From: Pyxicephalus adspersus
Lineage: Eukaryota; Chordata; Amphibia; Anura; Pyxicephalidae
Direction: 5' to 3'
DNA: 64,000 nucleotides
Assembly: GCF_032062135.1 (NCBI RefSeq)
Contig: NC_092858.1
Span: forward strand, 171,143,347 to 171,207,346
The translations under genes and the position numbers were made by a program. Shown here in pieces: positions 44,734-56,065 of the stretch (its first letter is position 1; each line of letters opens with the position of its first letter). Under the pieces are notes generated by a model, which had not been told where the DNA came from, made no database searches, and was given only the letters and a program-made list of their open reading frames with translations.

Positions 44734-45170
44734 TTAAGAAGGAAGTAAACTCTAAACTGTCTAAAACAAAAAAAAAATACATTTACCATCAATCACGCAG
44801 AGCAGTTGATCAGTCTGGAGGATTCTGTCATCGGGTCCCGCGTCGTCCTGGTATCCGTCGTTGGGCCGGGGCTAAGCCCTGCCATCTTCTCTTCTTCCAG
44901 GTTCTTCTTCCTACATCACTTGATACAGGCGCAGACGTAGACTGGGAAAAAAACTTGCCGATCTCACTGCGCATGTATGAAATCTGCAATTTTCCTTTTG
45001 ACGAAAGGACTCCTTTTGCGCATGCCCGATTTGATCAGGCATGCGCAGAAGGAGCACCCAAGAGCTTCCCGGGATGCGTGACACAGGTATTCCAGGAGGC
45101 TCTATGCTCCCATTCATTCTTGATCGTCTAGGCGACTGAGAATTAAGAGGGCGGTACAGACTTTTTTTAA
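44734..45170 (-). mobile_element. TTAA-type MITE, copy 4
   Basis: Lies between TTAA words at 44734-44737 and 45167-45170. Its interior (CAGGCATGCGCAGAAGGAGC, AAACTTGCCGATCTCACTGC, CATCGGGTCCCGCGTCGTCC) is shared with the copy at 35.4 kb, partly in inverse orientation. A perfect 8-bp GCATGCGC word and its inverse surround ATTTGATC at about 45018-45048. The open frame at 44730-45131 is a by-product. Confidence 0.65.
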
Positions 45171-46610
45171 AGGATGGATTGCTCCAAAGTGCCTCCACCT
45201 ACATACTGTAGGTCAGTCAGGGCTTGTTATAAAGCAGAACTCATAATAGCTTGCAAAATGTCCTCCCCCATAGTAAGGCTCAAATGCTTGCTAAGTTTAG
45301 GGGGACATAATGAAGAAACCTTATTTCTTGCTACCCCAACAGCTGTTGCTCCTCTCATTTCCTCTCATGTGGGCAGATCCTTGAGTCTTATCATTCAACG
45401 AAGAACTGTTGATTTAGCAGTATATATGACTTGGGCATGGGGACAGCTTTACGATTGACAAAAAAGGTTGGAACCATTTGATACCAACCTAATGGAAAGA
45501 AAGTGTGGGGATTTTTCCCTAATTTTCTGGTATGGATGAGTATAAGTCACCTGAGTGGTACAGACACCTTTGAAAAGTTGACAGAAGTTGTTTGGACCTT
45601 TCCAGTGAACCTTTCCTTTCTCTTTCCAAATCTTGAAAAGAAAAAGTTTTTTGCAGCAGATAAATTAAAATAAGATAAAACACTAATTTAAAAGCAAATT
45701 TGCAGTAATAATGTAACAGCTGTAGGAGAAATATGATGATGACATTGCTACAGTGGGATTTCATATTTGCAGAGCTCACTTCCGACCCTCCAGCACTGAT
45801 TTGCATTCACATGGTGGCTGACGGCGGGACGGGCGGTGTGAACCGATTGAACACACTGCATATAAAAACTAATTCTCCTAATTCTCTCTGCAGCTCGATG
45901 GCTTGATGTATCATCCGACACTTCAATTACAACGTTCCATGGCTGGCATCAGTCAAAAAAAAAAATTGTTGGGAGAAACAATGCTACACCGGCGACATGG
46001 TGTCACAGGAAGCTAGAAAAATTAACTGGAACACAGACAAGCCATTCAAAACTATGTAAATACATTTTAATAAGTATGTTAGCAGCAAGATTTCTACAGT
46101 AATGGTACAAGTGTGTAAATTATTATTAATAATTAAGTGCGCATACCAAAACAACCATTACAATAACACTTCAGAGACCCGCAGACCGATGGAAAGTCTC
46201 CTGTGAGATACAATGCAATTTAAATTACTCCCGTTTACTAGGCAGAGATTGCTGAATGTAGGCTAAGTTACTGCTGTTTAATTACAGAGGGAGAATACCC
46301 CTTGTGCTTAAGAGAGAACTATCCCTTGGTGTTTAGAGGATAAGTGTGCTCTTGGCTATATTTTGCATGATGATCCTGAACAGGGCAGCTGTAATCATAA
46401 GGTTGGATCCCCCTAAGCACTTTTAAGGACTGATAGTAAAGGCCCAAGCTGTAAAGGTTGGATTTACTGTTGATATCCCATGGCTACCACCAAGAGAAGT
46501 AGTCTGATACCTTAGCAAGAGGCACAAGTTTTTGGGCTGGATTGGGTCCAATAGAAGATTAAGAGTAAACCAACTGCCTCCTAGTGTTTAAATATTGCTA
46601 CCTCAAATGA
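45171..46610. other. Non-coding DNA, nothing certain
   Basis: TTATAAAGCAGAACTCATAA near 45227 resembles a TTAA-element end without a partner. No gene; the open frames at 45174-45458 and 45519-45806 have no domain. Confidence 0.4.
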
Positions 46611-46613
46611 ATG

Positions 46614-47003
46614 ATCAATCATACAGTTTCAAAGAAAGGATGAAAGAAAGCTGAGGTTTTAGCCTTCTGCCATAGAAGAAGGCGGATAACAACATTGACA
46701 AAAATGTATCAACCACTAACGTTCTCAACTATCCCCTAAAGAAGCTGCAAGGCGAAACGCATCGGGAGCTTCAAACAAATTTCCAAAGCTTTGTGACCAC
46801 CTCACATTTACAAATGTGTATAGTTTTTTTGGTGTTTTTTTTCCTATGAATACTTAATGGTGATGACCTTTTGCACCTAATTTTTTGTAACTTTTTTGCT
46901 CTGAAGCCGTTTGTATGAATCCTTTGTATATTATACAAGCGATTATTGCCTAAAAACCCCCAGCTTGCTTACATCCTTTCTTTGAAACTACTGTATGATT
47001 GAT
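46614..47003. mobile_element. Inverted-repeat element with an internal GAAACGCAT motif
   Basis: About 390 bp. The left end ATCAATCATACAGTTTCAAA continues GAAAGGATG; the right end is CATCCTTTCTTTGAAACTA followed by CTGTATGATTGAT, an inverted repeat of about 30 bp with a small indel. Inside at 46737-46770 lies GAAGCTGCAAGGCGAAACGC, the same motif as at the ends of the 29.9 kb foldback element. The class is not known. Confidence 0.8.
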
Positions 47004-49212
47004 GGGTCCAGTGGAATGTAAAGTCTTGCTCAGCCTTGCTTTCAGTCCTAACTTAGGCAACCTGCAGATGATAGATTTTCATAGTTGGAGACAATCATTC
47101 ATAAATGTTGTGAGCATCAGCACAGTTGTCTAACAACGTCATTTACCATTCACCATGCCAGATCACTAACCAAATGACCCATCAATGGAACCCCTTTAAC
47201 TCAACTTCCCCCCTTTCCCATTTCTCTAGAGCAGATCAGACTCATTGGCAGTAGTTGAGCATAGTCTGTATATAAGAACAATTATTTTAAAAAGTAATTA
47301 TTGAGAGTCTGTTTGGGTGTTTACAGTAAAAAGACAACTAGAAGAAGGCAACAATACAGCAGATCCATGCAGGCCATGTAGTTTGAAAAGTCATGAATGT
47401 TTTGCTGTTAACAATGGCATCACATCTTGTGCATAAATAAATACATTTAGCAAAATTGCAGTCACCTAGAGATAGAATGCTTGCTCAGTGCTAGAGCACA
47501 AACCCTCATTCAGCCTAGTCAACAAACAACAGGCAATCTTGCTTCATATAAGTGCGTGATCAATAACTATGAGATCCTTTTTTTAAGCATTCTATAGTTG
47601 ATGTACTATATGGAACAAAAAGGACACAGTGGTTTGTAGCCCAAATAGGATTGATTAAGGTCACCATTGATATTTATAGTGGTCAGTATCATATGGTAAG
47701 ACTCCGGATTAGAAGGGTTTGGTAAAAAACCTTGATTGCAGCAAAGTATTTAGATTCAAATCACTGGCACTGGGATAAGAGCTGGACATTGGGTCTATAG
47801 TGTTTGACTCACTAAGACACAAATGGTGCAAACTTAAAGTGGATTAACTTATTTGTTATTGGTTGGAGAGCCTTGGTTGGTGTGTACCAAATGCTTTTGT
47901 AAAATCAGATATTACCTTGTAAATTAGGATGCTGTGATACACATACTAGAAGCAAAGCTGTGGGTGCAATCTACTCAGTTCCCACACTACAGGCCTGGTA
48001 GGAGACGGTGAATACAAGACCAGTTACCCTGCAGAAGAAAATAAAGCAACAGTGACTGGTCTGCAGTACAGCAAACTGCTGTAAAGGTAAAAAAAGATTT
48101 AAATGGAAAAGCTCTTTGATGTGGTGTAAATGTGTGGGTTAGCACAGTTCATCACCTAAATTGGAAGATGAGAGTCACTCCTGATAATCAAATTCCAGCA
48201 ATCCCAGCACGTCACACCTACCTTCCTGCTAACCTCATAACCTACTTCTCTTCCCTCCTGATAGGGAGCTCCTTATTACCTGAATGGGCTCTCCTGGGGT
48301 CACTTCAGCTACCAATGTATCATTATTCCTTCATTAGGATGTGATGAAGGCTCTCCCACTCCATGGGATTCCTGCAGTTCTTTCACCAAAGCATTGTGGC
48401 AAATAACAGAAAACTGGTAAATTTATCTTGCAACCATCCAGCAGCATTCTGTGAGGGGACATTTCCTGATATATGAATTCAGGGGACACATTTACTGTTC
48501 CTGCATAATTCCCTCTAGCTATGCTAATGTTTAGAGTGTAATAATATGCTGGTTTATTTGATTTTGGTCATTTTATTCCTGCAAATTGTATTTTATACTC
48601 AACAGGACGATGAATACACAGAGACTGGAAGGCAAGAATATATCACAGAAAGATGAGAATTTACATTTTAACCCTGCAATAGTAGAGATAACTGACTGCC
48701 AAAACCATAGGAACTTGTTGAATATCCCATTCCATAGGCTCAGGCATTAATATGGATTTACTCCTCCTCCACCACCTCGTTTTGCAGCTGTAACATCTTT
48801 TCTTTTTCAAAAGATTTTGAAGTGTGTCTCTGGGAATTTGTGTTCATTCAGCTGAAAGGGAACTCGTACTAATGTTAAATGAGGAGACCTCGTTTGTAAT
48901 TTGGTTTCTTATTCATTCCAAACATCTCCAAAAGGATAAGGCCTTGTTCCCACTATAAGAAAGTGCAGCTGTTGTGCGTTATACCAACAATGAGCAATGC
49001 ATAGCACCTGCCTGGCTGTCTGGTTCAATGCTGACCCTATTCATTACAATGAATGGGGGAGCACACAAAAGCGGAGAGAAAAATGTGAAGCAGTGCACTG
49101 TATAAAGTAAGTGCAATGCATAAGTGGGAATACCAGATTGTTGATTGATTCTCTATGTTCTTGCATATCGCACATTACATGAGGTACAGTAAACTGAGCT
49201 GCACCACACATA
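47004..49212. other. Non-coding DNA, nothing recognised
   Basis: More than 2 kb without a recognised repeat or gene. The short open frame at 48132-48344 has no domain. Confidence 0.4.
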
Positions 49213-49400
49213 GGGCCTGATTTATTAAAGCTCTCCAAGACTTGAGAGGATACTCTTTCATCAGCAAACCTGCAATGGATCTGGTCAATGATAGAAAACA
49301 TTTGCTAACATATGACTTTTAAGAAATGCATTTCAGGTTTGATGGATCACCCAGGTTTACTGATGAAAGTGTATCTTCTTGGACAGAGCTTTAATACACC
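49213..49400 (+). mobile_element. Palindromic MITE, family A
   Basis: GGGCCTGATTTATTAAAGCT at the left; TTTGATGGATCACCCAGGTT and ACTGATGAAAGTGTATCTTC toward the right; the last 20 bp are degraded. Confidence 0.82.
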
Positions 49401-49424
49401 ACCCCCATAGTATTAACAAGGTCC

Positions 49425-49640
49425 TAAAATCATGGTTCAGTGCAAGCTACTGGGAAACTTCAAACCTTACTGAATGTCCGCATTTAAAGCAGGCTTTGTT
49501 CTTATGTTGGAAAAGAAAAACACCTTCTCCAAACTGTTACCACAAGGTTGGAAGAACAAAATTCTCTAATAGGTCTTTGTAATCTGTAGCATTAACACTA
49601 CTCCTCCTTGGAAAAAATTAACTCAGTAACTTCAACTATG
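49425..49640 (-). pseudogene. Tc1-type transposase fragment
   Basis: On the minus strand the nucleotide text runs in the order of a Tc1 transposase: TTAATGCTACAGATTACAAA, then CTTCCAACCTTGTGGTAACA, then GTTTGGAGAAGGTG and TTTTCCAACATAAGAACAA. Frames are broken. It aligns with the same part of the 44 kb remnant (CAAGTTGTTACCACAATGTT there; AAACTGTTACCACAAGGTTG here). Confidence 0.65.
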
Positions 49641-50560
49641 GCTAAACAGTATCTTGAAAAATGTACCTTTCAACTGGCTTTCTTCTGGGAATTTGCAATG
49701 AACTTCCTGGTATGTGAGTGTGCCTAGGCATCTCATTGCCCAAACGCTTATAACGGTATAGGTGCAGTGTGGAATCCATAGCACTGCCGTCTCCGACTCT
49801 TATGAGGTTTGGTGATATCACCCTGCTGTGGTGCTCATTGTTCTCCTTGCTGGAGACTCTGACATGAGGAAGCAAACCCCTGCTTCTACCAAGATGGCCA
49901 CATCCACAAGGTACGCAGGATCAGGTAGGTCGTAAAGGAGAAAGATTAGAAGCTAGGTAACCACAGGCAATAATACTGACTAGTTATTTGCACTCTTCTT
50001 TGGTTGCAGCTTTCAGAGTTCAGTTTCTTCTCAAAGTTTGACTTGTCTTTTGACCCCTGATGAAACATGTTACGGAAGCTAAGTGCCAAGTCGTTGTTCC
50101 AAGAAGTTGTGCCTACCAAATCCATGTGAATAATCTGTTGTTCCACGTTGCCGATATGCCGATTGGGAAATAACAGTCTACACTATTATTGGTTTATTGA
50201 TTCATCCAAAGTAACATTTCATCTGGACCTTGTGCTGTATATCAAGCTCTAGCAAGCTGAGGTTCTAAACCATAGATACCTTGGGATACAAATGTTTTGG
50301 ATTGCCTCAGTCTGTCTTTTGGACTATTCCACAGCCCGTGTCCCATCTTCTGATCCAAAAGTATTTGCAGTTTGTTTGACCATTTATTAGATTTGACAGT
50401 CTGACTCATCTGAGTTTATTCTAACCTGTGGGAAGCTGTGAGTGTAGTTTTTAGGATTTGAGTCAAGCTGTGTGAATTCCTTTGGATGAGATTACTTGGC
50501 TGAATGAATCCCGCGTGCATGTATATTAGTAGTTACATCATGGCTGGAGTTTGGAATTAG
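49641..50560. other. Non-coding DNA, nothing certain
   Basis: TTGACCCCTGATGAAACATG near 50047 recalls the CCTGAAGAAG...GAAACGCGT motif but is too diverged to assign. No gene. Confidence 0.4.
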
Positions 50561-50564
50561 GAAG

Positions 50565-50698
50565 AGGCGAGAAAGGAAATGGAAGGAATGGGGATAGGTA
50601 AGTGTATCCAAAAATTGTGATGAGGTACGTAAGGGTATTTCATTGCAGAAGAGACCCTTTGGCTAAAAGGGACCTACCTGATCACAATTTATGGGGGT
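50565..50698 (+). repeat. Interspersed repeat of unknown class, copy 2
   Basis: GGTAAGTGTATCCAAAAATT, GTGATGAGGTACG, GCAGAAGAGACCCTTTGGCT and GACCTACCTGATCACAATTT follow the same order as at 16.0-16.1 kb. Confidence 0.5.
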
Positions 50699-50702
50699 AA
50701 GC

Positions 50703-50841
50703 AGTATTCTCCTAGCTAGGTGGAAGGAATCTGTAGGTGGATGGTGGCCCCTATATTGTGATCCAACTTTTCAGTAACCACCTGGCTGTTTTTGGCAGTG
50801 CCGGGTGGTGAACCCAGCTAAAAGGGGCCGGGGAGAACACT
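50703..50841 (-). mobile_element. Palindromic MITE, family B, copy 6
   Basis: The right end GGGGAGAACACT is intact and is preceded by AACCCAGCTAAAAGGGGCCG. The middle has TTTTCAGTAACCACCTGGCT. The left end AGTATTCTCCTAGC is diverged. Confidence 0.75.
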
Positions 50842-51560
50842 GGATAAGGGGTTAGTTCTCTTTCTTCCTTAAAGCCTATGTTTTCGCAAATAGATGCTCC
50901 GATAGTTGTACTAGTCAGGTGTCCACAAATCATTAGCCATATAGCATATAATTTTCTCTTGCCAAAGGTAGTTTTATCTATTCAAACAAATACATAATAA
51001 ATAAACTATGCATGCATATACTCTACAAATATAGGTTTTGTTAAAACTCTCCATGTATTTAGCCAGTGACAGGTAACTGAATAGGCAAAGTGAAGGATTG
51101 CTTTGATTTTACCAGCCTGAAATTCGCTGTCTATACTACAGAAAAAAACAGATTCAGACTATTCAAGTAAAACATTCAGCTGATCCTCAAGGAAATAACA
51201 ATCAAAAGAGCCAATTATAGAATCTTCTTACAGTTTTGTTCTACATACATTATATGGTTTAAACATGTTTCCTTTTTTAGCTATAACTGATTGCTCTTCT
51301 TTTTTCTTACTTCTCGCTCTAAAAAATACCCAGCCTTTAACTATTTATTGGCAAAATCTCCAAATTAAACAGCGGGTAGTAGCCATCTTGCTTGATTGCA
51401 AATTTCGCCATGCATCATTTAACACATTGGTAACTATGAATGAGCAGGACACATGCAGTTCTCACCATTCCATCTGTTCATGTAGTGGAAAAAACAATAC
51501 AAGATGAAGGGTTCAAAATAAAGGGATTGTGAAGGGGGTCCACAAGTATTTTTTCAACCA
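50842..51560. other. Non-coding DNA, nothing recognised
   Basis: No repeat or gene was recognised. Confidence 0.4.
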
Positions 51561-51568
51561 AGTATGTA

Positions 51569-52056
51569 TAGGTAGTCCCCGGGTTAAGGACATCTGACAT
51601 ACAGACGACTCCTAGATACAAACAAACGGCTTCCCTGCTTCTTCGTGTGCAGGATGGGGGCTTGATGGGGGGGGCGGTTTGCATTGCTTGCAGAGGAAAT
51701 CTTTTGCTAAACACAGCTGAGGTTGTGGGTAATCTTAAGAGCTGAGCTGATCTGTAACATCTTGTAACTCTTTAATGACCAAGACAAACTCTGCAGTTGT
51801 TTCTTTATGCATATTAAAGCACAGCTTGCTCTAGAAGTTAATGAATGTCTAGGCTCCAAAAAGAACTTTGTTTGTGATTAGCTCACAGTGAGGAGTTTAT
51901 ACAGTAACTGACACCACGCTGCCTAATAATATGTCAAGACAAACATCTGTCCTAATTGCATTTAATAAAATAATGTACATGTTTTGACTTACATACAAAT
52001 TCAACTTAACAACAAACCTACAGTCCCTATCTTGTATGTAACCCGGGGACTACCTG
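51569..52056 (+). mobile_element. Tigger/pogo-like MITE, copy 2
   Basis: 488 bp. Starts TAGGTAGTCCCCGGGTTAAG and ends GTAACCCGGGGACTACCTG, with TA on each side (51567-51568 and 52057-52058). It is collinear with the copy at 33.4 kb along its whole length and in the same orientation. It is the cleaner copy at its ends. Confidence 0.88.
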
Positions 52057-52965
52057 TATGTTTACTAAAATTTCACACCATTCAGGAAATATCCAAAGTC
52101 ATTATTAAGGTAAATCTTCAGCTTTTTTTTTTAAATATTCCTATTGGTTGCTTTCTGGACTACTTACAGGTTTTGTTTAGCGTCAGCCAATGGAAAGGCC
52201 CAGTACTTCTATGTATGAATGGTCATGTGACAGCGCTAGGCCAATCATTGTTATCACATCAGGTGCCATTACCATGTGTAAGCTATGATTCCTTTTACTA
52301 CGGCCAGCTGAATGGAGCAACCAAGCAGCGAAAGGCAAATATTCCTGATGGAAAGGGCAGCAATAAAGTGAACCTGTTGCTTTGTATTGTCTGGGCCAAA
52401 CAGCAGGTTCACTGATTCTTAGGAAAAAGATATCAGCAATTAAAGCAGTGCACCATTTTTTCTGCACCAATATTTGCAGAAAAAGAAGCACGCTCCATAT
52501 TTTAACTCCTCTGGGCAGCCCAAACTTTCCAATCTGGGAAACAGGTTTTAAAAATCAACCATCTAAGTAGCCCATCGCTATTGTTAATGCAAGAAAAGGT
52601 AAGCACCGGGGTGTCTGCAAAATGATAGAATTAGCCATTGATTTACAAACAGAAGAAAATCGCTATTATGCTGTGAAAATCGCACTGTTGGTATAATCAA
52701 GCCCAAACCACACAGAGTAATAAAGAAGAATCAATAACTACATAAACATAATTTAGGTGGTGTGATTCTGAAATCATTTTTTTTTAATGTAGCTCTATGC
52801 ATGTGTTTTCCAATTATAAAACCCAACTTTCAGGCAATTTTGTTGCTGGGATTTAATTGCAGTCTCCAAAAAGCTGAACTCTAGGATGATGAGTAACTCC
52901 TTCATAAGAATAATAAAAAGCTGTGTCTCCTGTGGTGTCATTCTAAAGAGACCAATTGCAGGACA
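52057..52965. other. Non-coding DNA, nothing recognised
   Basis: The open frame on the plus strand from 51984 (143 codons) starts inside the MITE and continues to 52415, with a minus-strand shadow. No domain was recognised, and the MITE start argues against a gene. Confidence 0.45.
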
Positions 52966-52967
52966 AC

Positions 52968-53163
52968 GGGAGTGATTTTTTAAAGCTCCCCAAGGCTGGG
53001 TGATCCAGTAAACCTGAAATGGATCTGGTCCACGATTTAAAACATTTGCTAGCAAATAGCAAACGACTTTTAGGAAATCCTTTCCAGGTTGCTGGATCAC
53101 CCAGCTTTAATTATGAAAGTGTATCCTCTCAAGAGCCTTGGAGATTTTTAATAAATCAGGCGG
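52968..53163 (+). mobile_element. Palindromic MITE, family A
   Basis: GGGAGTGATTTTTTAAAGCT at the left and GAGATTTTTAATAAATCAGG at the right, with CTGGGTGATCCAGTAAACCT and TTGCTGGATCACCCAGCTTT inside. Confidence 0.82.
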
Positions 53164-53810
53164 GTATGTGTGATACCCGGTTTCTTCCTCTATAATAAGC
53201 AGCAGAGCCATTATATCGTCAAGCAATAAACTACTCTAAACTATAGTACACAACCACTGGTGGTAAGGGGGAAAACTACAATAGAGGCTTCAGGTAATGA
53301 AGGGGACTTAGAAGTTCACAACTATTTGATTGCTGGATTATAAGGCATTTTTTTGGCAGGTCTGGACCTGCACCAGGATTATGCGATCATGGCACCTTGC
53401 CAGCCGCTCACATCACAGTGTTGGTCCTTAAAGAAGCAGCATCTGCAGATTTGAAGCCAATGAACTGCTCAATGCTGCCCCATTCATTCCTTATTGGGAT
53501 CCTGCAGATAGAAGCTACTTGTAGGCTCACTGCCATTGGGAAGTGGTAACCAAACCGCAAGCCCTCTGCCAGTCTGAAGCCTAAAAATTGAACTCAGGGC
53601 TAATAATAAATTTCACTTTTGTAAGGGACTGGCAGGAAGGTTGCAGTGGAGTTATTGCTTTCCCCATGCCTGTGAATCGTTGCCTTGAGGGAGCCTTGAG
53701 GGAGATGCTACAAATAACTTCTACCTGCAGAAGACAGTAGAGAATGAATGAGTGGTAGTGAAAAGTTTAGTACCAATAAACTGTTCCATCTCTTGATCAC
53801 TCAAAATGCG
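53164..53810. other. Non-coding DNA, nothing recognised
   Basis: No repeat or gene was recognised. Confidence 0.4.
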
Positions 53811-53811
53811 C

Positions 53812-54258
53812 TTAAAGTGTAGCTAACCCTGCACAACCACCGATCCTGTTACATTACGAGGCAATGCTATCTTGCCTTTCATCTTCTTCCCAGAAACAAT
53901 CTTAATTGGCCATGCCAGGATGTTGTAATATGGGAGTTTGTTTATCCATGGCACAGTAGGACGAAGCTGGCTCTGCCAGTTTCCCTGGCCACCATAGCTG
54001 ATCCTGCGCATGCGCAGCTTTTTTAAATTTACTTGTTGTGATCAGGCACAAAAGACACCTTTCCCTTCCTGCAAAAATAACCTATCCAGGGTTCTCCTCA
54101 GGCCTATTTTGACGGGTGCACTACCCAGGACTTTTCAGTAACCACCCGGCTGTGTTTGGTTTTTTTAAAAAAAAACACAAACCAAATTTTTACTTTAAAT
54201 ATTAGGGGTGTCTACCCTTTTATGTAAAGTTAAAATTCTCAGTTTAGGTACACTTTAA
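53812..54258. mobile_element. TTAA-flanked element, copy 5, containing a family B fragment
   Basis: 447 bp. Starts TTAAAGTGTAGCTAACCC and ends CAGTTTAGGTACACTTTAA, an inverted repeat of about 15 bp with the TTAA included. The inner right end (ACCCTTTTATGTAAAGTTAA) resembles the left end of the 35.4 kb copy. GATCCTGCGCATGCGCAG at about 54000 is shared with the other copies. A family B MITE fragment lies inside. Confidence 0.8.
54088..54165 (+). mobile_element. Family B MITE fragment, copy 7 (nested)
   Basis: AGGGTTCTCCTCAGGCCTAT and ACTTTTCAGTAACCACCCGG are the left half of family B. The right half is missing. It lies inside the TTAA element, so it was either captured or inserted there and then truncated. 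Confidence 0.7.
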
Positions 54259-55290
54259 AATGGAACATTTTAAGATCCCAAATAACACTTATGTGTGTTA
54301 ATTTGTACATGGCTTGGTTTTTTTGCCTATTCTCTTTCAATGGGTTTTGATACCAAAAAAAACACCCCTGCAATATTTTGGAAAAAGGATCCGTATTCGT
54401 ATATGTATGAGAACTTTGGTGGCCATGTACATTATTTAGGTGAACGGCTGTTAGAGGCCCAGTAAGAAACGACGTGTAACCAAAAAACGCACACACACAA
54501 AAAGTTGCATTACCATGCACATATTATCTCACATCCATAGGTAAGAATGCAGCCTGGAGGAGTGTTGCAAATCATAAATCACTTTGCTGTGTAATGGAAT
54601 TCCTTATTTCCAGGTTTATTTATTTTGTACCTACATTTTCCCAGAGGCTGACATCCTAAGCGAGCAGGGTAATGAGTTGTGGAGAGGACACATATCTTGT
54701 GAGAAAGTAATTAAATCTTGTTTGTCATGTCAGTGAAATGCCCCCCATGCCAGCAATGTGCGGGCTACTCTCTGCCCTAGATAATGTGTGACACAGTGCT
54801 GCTTCGGCACAATGTTCTGTTTTCTTGCTGCGACCTTTAAACGGAGGAATTAGACACGCGACAAATGCTGTTCTTGTATGGCGCAGCATGTGATCGGTCA
54901 GGCCTCGCGTATGAACTCTATTATCAGAGGCACAGTGTGTGCAGTGTTCTGTACCTGGACCACAGCTAAACGAGACGGCTCCCTCTCATCTCTCTGTACA
55001 AGGCTCTGTGATCTGTAATCAGTGTCTGGGATTCTGATATGGACTGAGCAGTCAGCTAAATGGGGATTTTCACTCAACAAAAAGAAAGATTTTTTTTACA
55101 ATTTTATTTCCATATTTTGCAATTATGTTAAATTTAAATATTTGTGAAACAACCACTGGGGGAGCACTTTATATGATTTATTCTCTTTCAAATGCCTCAC
55201 CATAAAAACATTGTTTGGGATCAGCCATATATAGAAATTCCCTGGGCAAATATGAAGTGGTAGAGGATTCTAACCCCCTGCACATCCACT
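54259..55290. other. Non-coding DNA; possible conserved part at 54640-54900
   Basis: 54640-54900 carries GAAAGTAATTAAATCTTG, GCGACCTTTAAACGGAGG and TTAGACACGCGACAAATGC with no copy elsewhere in the window. The rest has no recognised feature. Confidence 0.35.
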
Positions 55291-55292
55291 AT

Positions 55293-55602
55293 AATTATTA
55301 AATAGTATTTATAAAGCACCAACATATTACGCAGCGCTTTACAAAGTTCATGTCACTAGCTGTCCTTTAATGGGGCTCACAATCTAATGCCCCTACCACA
55401 GCCATATGTTAATGTCCTTATGTTTGGTAATCTTTATTACACTCTTAGGTCAATTTTAGGGGGAAACCAAGTACCCTAACTGCATGTTTTTGCAATGTGG
55501 GAGGAAACTGGAGTACCGGGTGGAAACTCACGCAAACTCCATGCAGATAGTGTCCTGGCCGAGATTCGAACCTGTGACCCAACACTGCAAAGGCCAGATT
55601 GC
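55293..55602 (-). mobile_element. tRNA-like SINE, copy 3
   Basis: Full-length in minus orientation. The tail AAGCACCAACATATTACGCA comes first, then GGGGCTCACAATCTAATGCC, GTGGGAGGAAACTGGAGTAC, CAAACTCCATGCAGATAGTG, the B box GAGATTCGAACCTGTGAC, and the truncated A-box side GGCCAGATTGCTAACC. Confidence 0.82.
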
Positions 55603-56060
55603 TAACCTCTATATGCACCCCTATAATGCACTATATTTTCAAATAAGGGCCCTGGACAATTTTACACAAAGAGCCATTCTGTAGAAGCAAATATGGCAGC
55701 CTCTTTATACATATATCTTTAAATGGATAAATGGAAACAAGGCAAAAGAAAAAGGATGTCTAGCTGTATTTGGTTAATATTTAAGTGCAGTGACTGCATT
55801 ACCTATTCCATCCTAAAGCAAATCTACCCATCTGCTGAGATCGAGATAGGTCAAGTCAGAAGTTGTCAAACCCTAGAATTGATTTTAGTTCAGAAATAAA
55901 GACAATTGCAGTAACTATCATAGCCATAGGCATAAGAATTTACACACATATACATCTGGCTAGCCTTCCAGATCCGTTATAAAATTATACTTCGAAAACT
56001 TGCAAGGCCAGGCATGTGAAATAAAAAAAAAAATAAAAGTATTTGCTTCAAAAAAAACTT
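55603..56060. other. Non-coding DNA, nothing recognised
   Basis: No repeat or gene was recognised. Confidence 0.4.
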
Positions 56061-56065
56061 TGCAT

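Noticed and set aside
44730..45131. 133-codon open frame
   Set aside because: It lies wholly inside a TTAA-type MITE.
50040..50110. Another copy of the GAAACGCGT motif element
   Set aside because: CCCCTGATGAAACATGTTACGG is only loosely similar and no inverted partner was found.
51984..52415. 143-codon open frame
   Set aside because: It starts within the right end of a Tigger-like MITE and has no recognisable domain.
54780..54830. U6-like text GTGCTGCTTCGGCACA
   Set aside because: Only a short resemblance to the 5' end of U6 (GTGCTCGCTTCGGCAGCACA); no further match and no T-run terminator.
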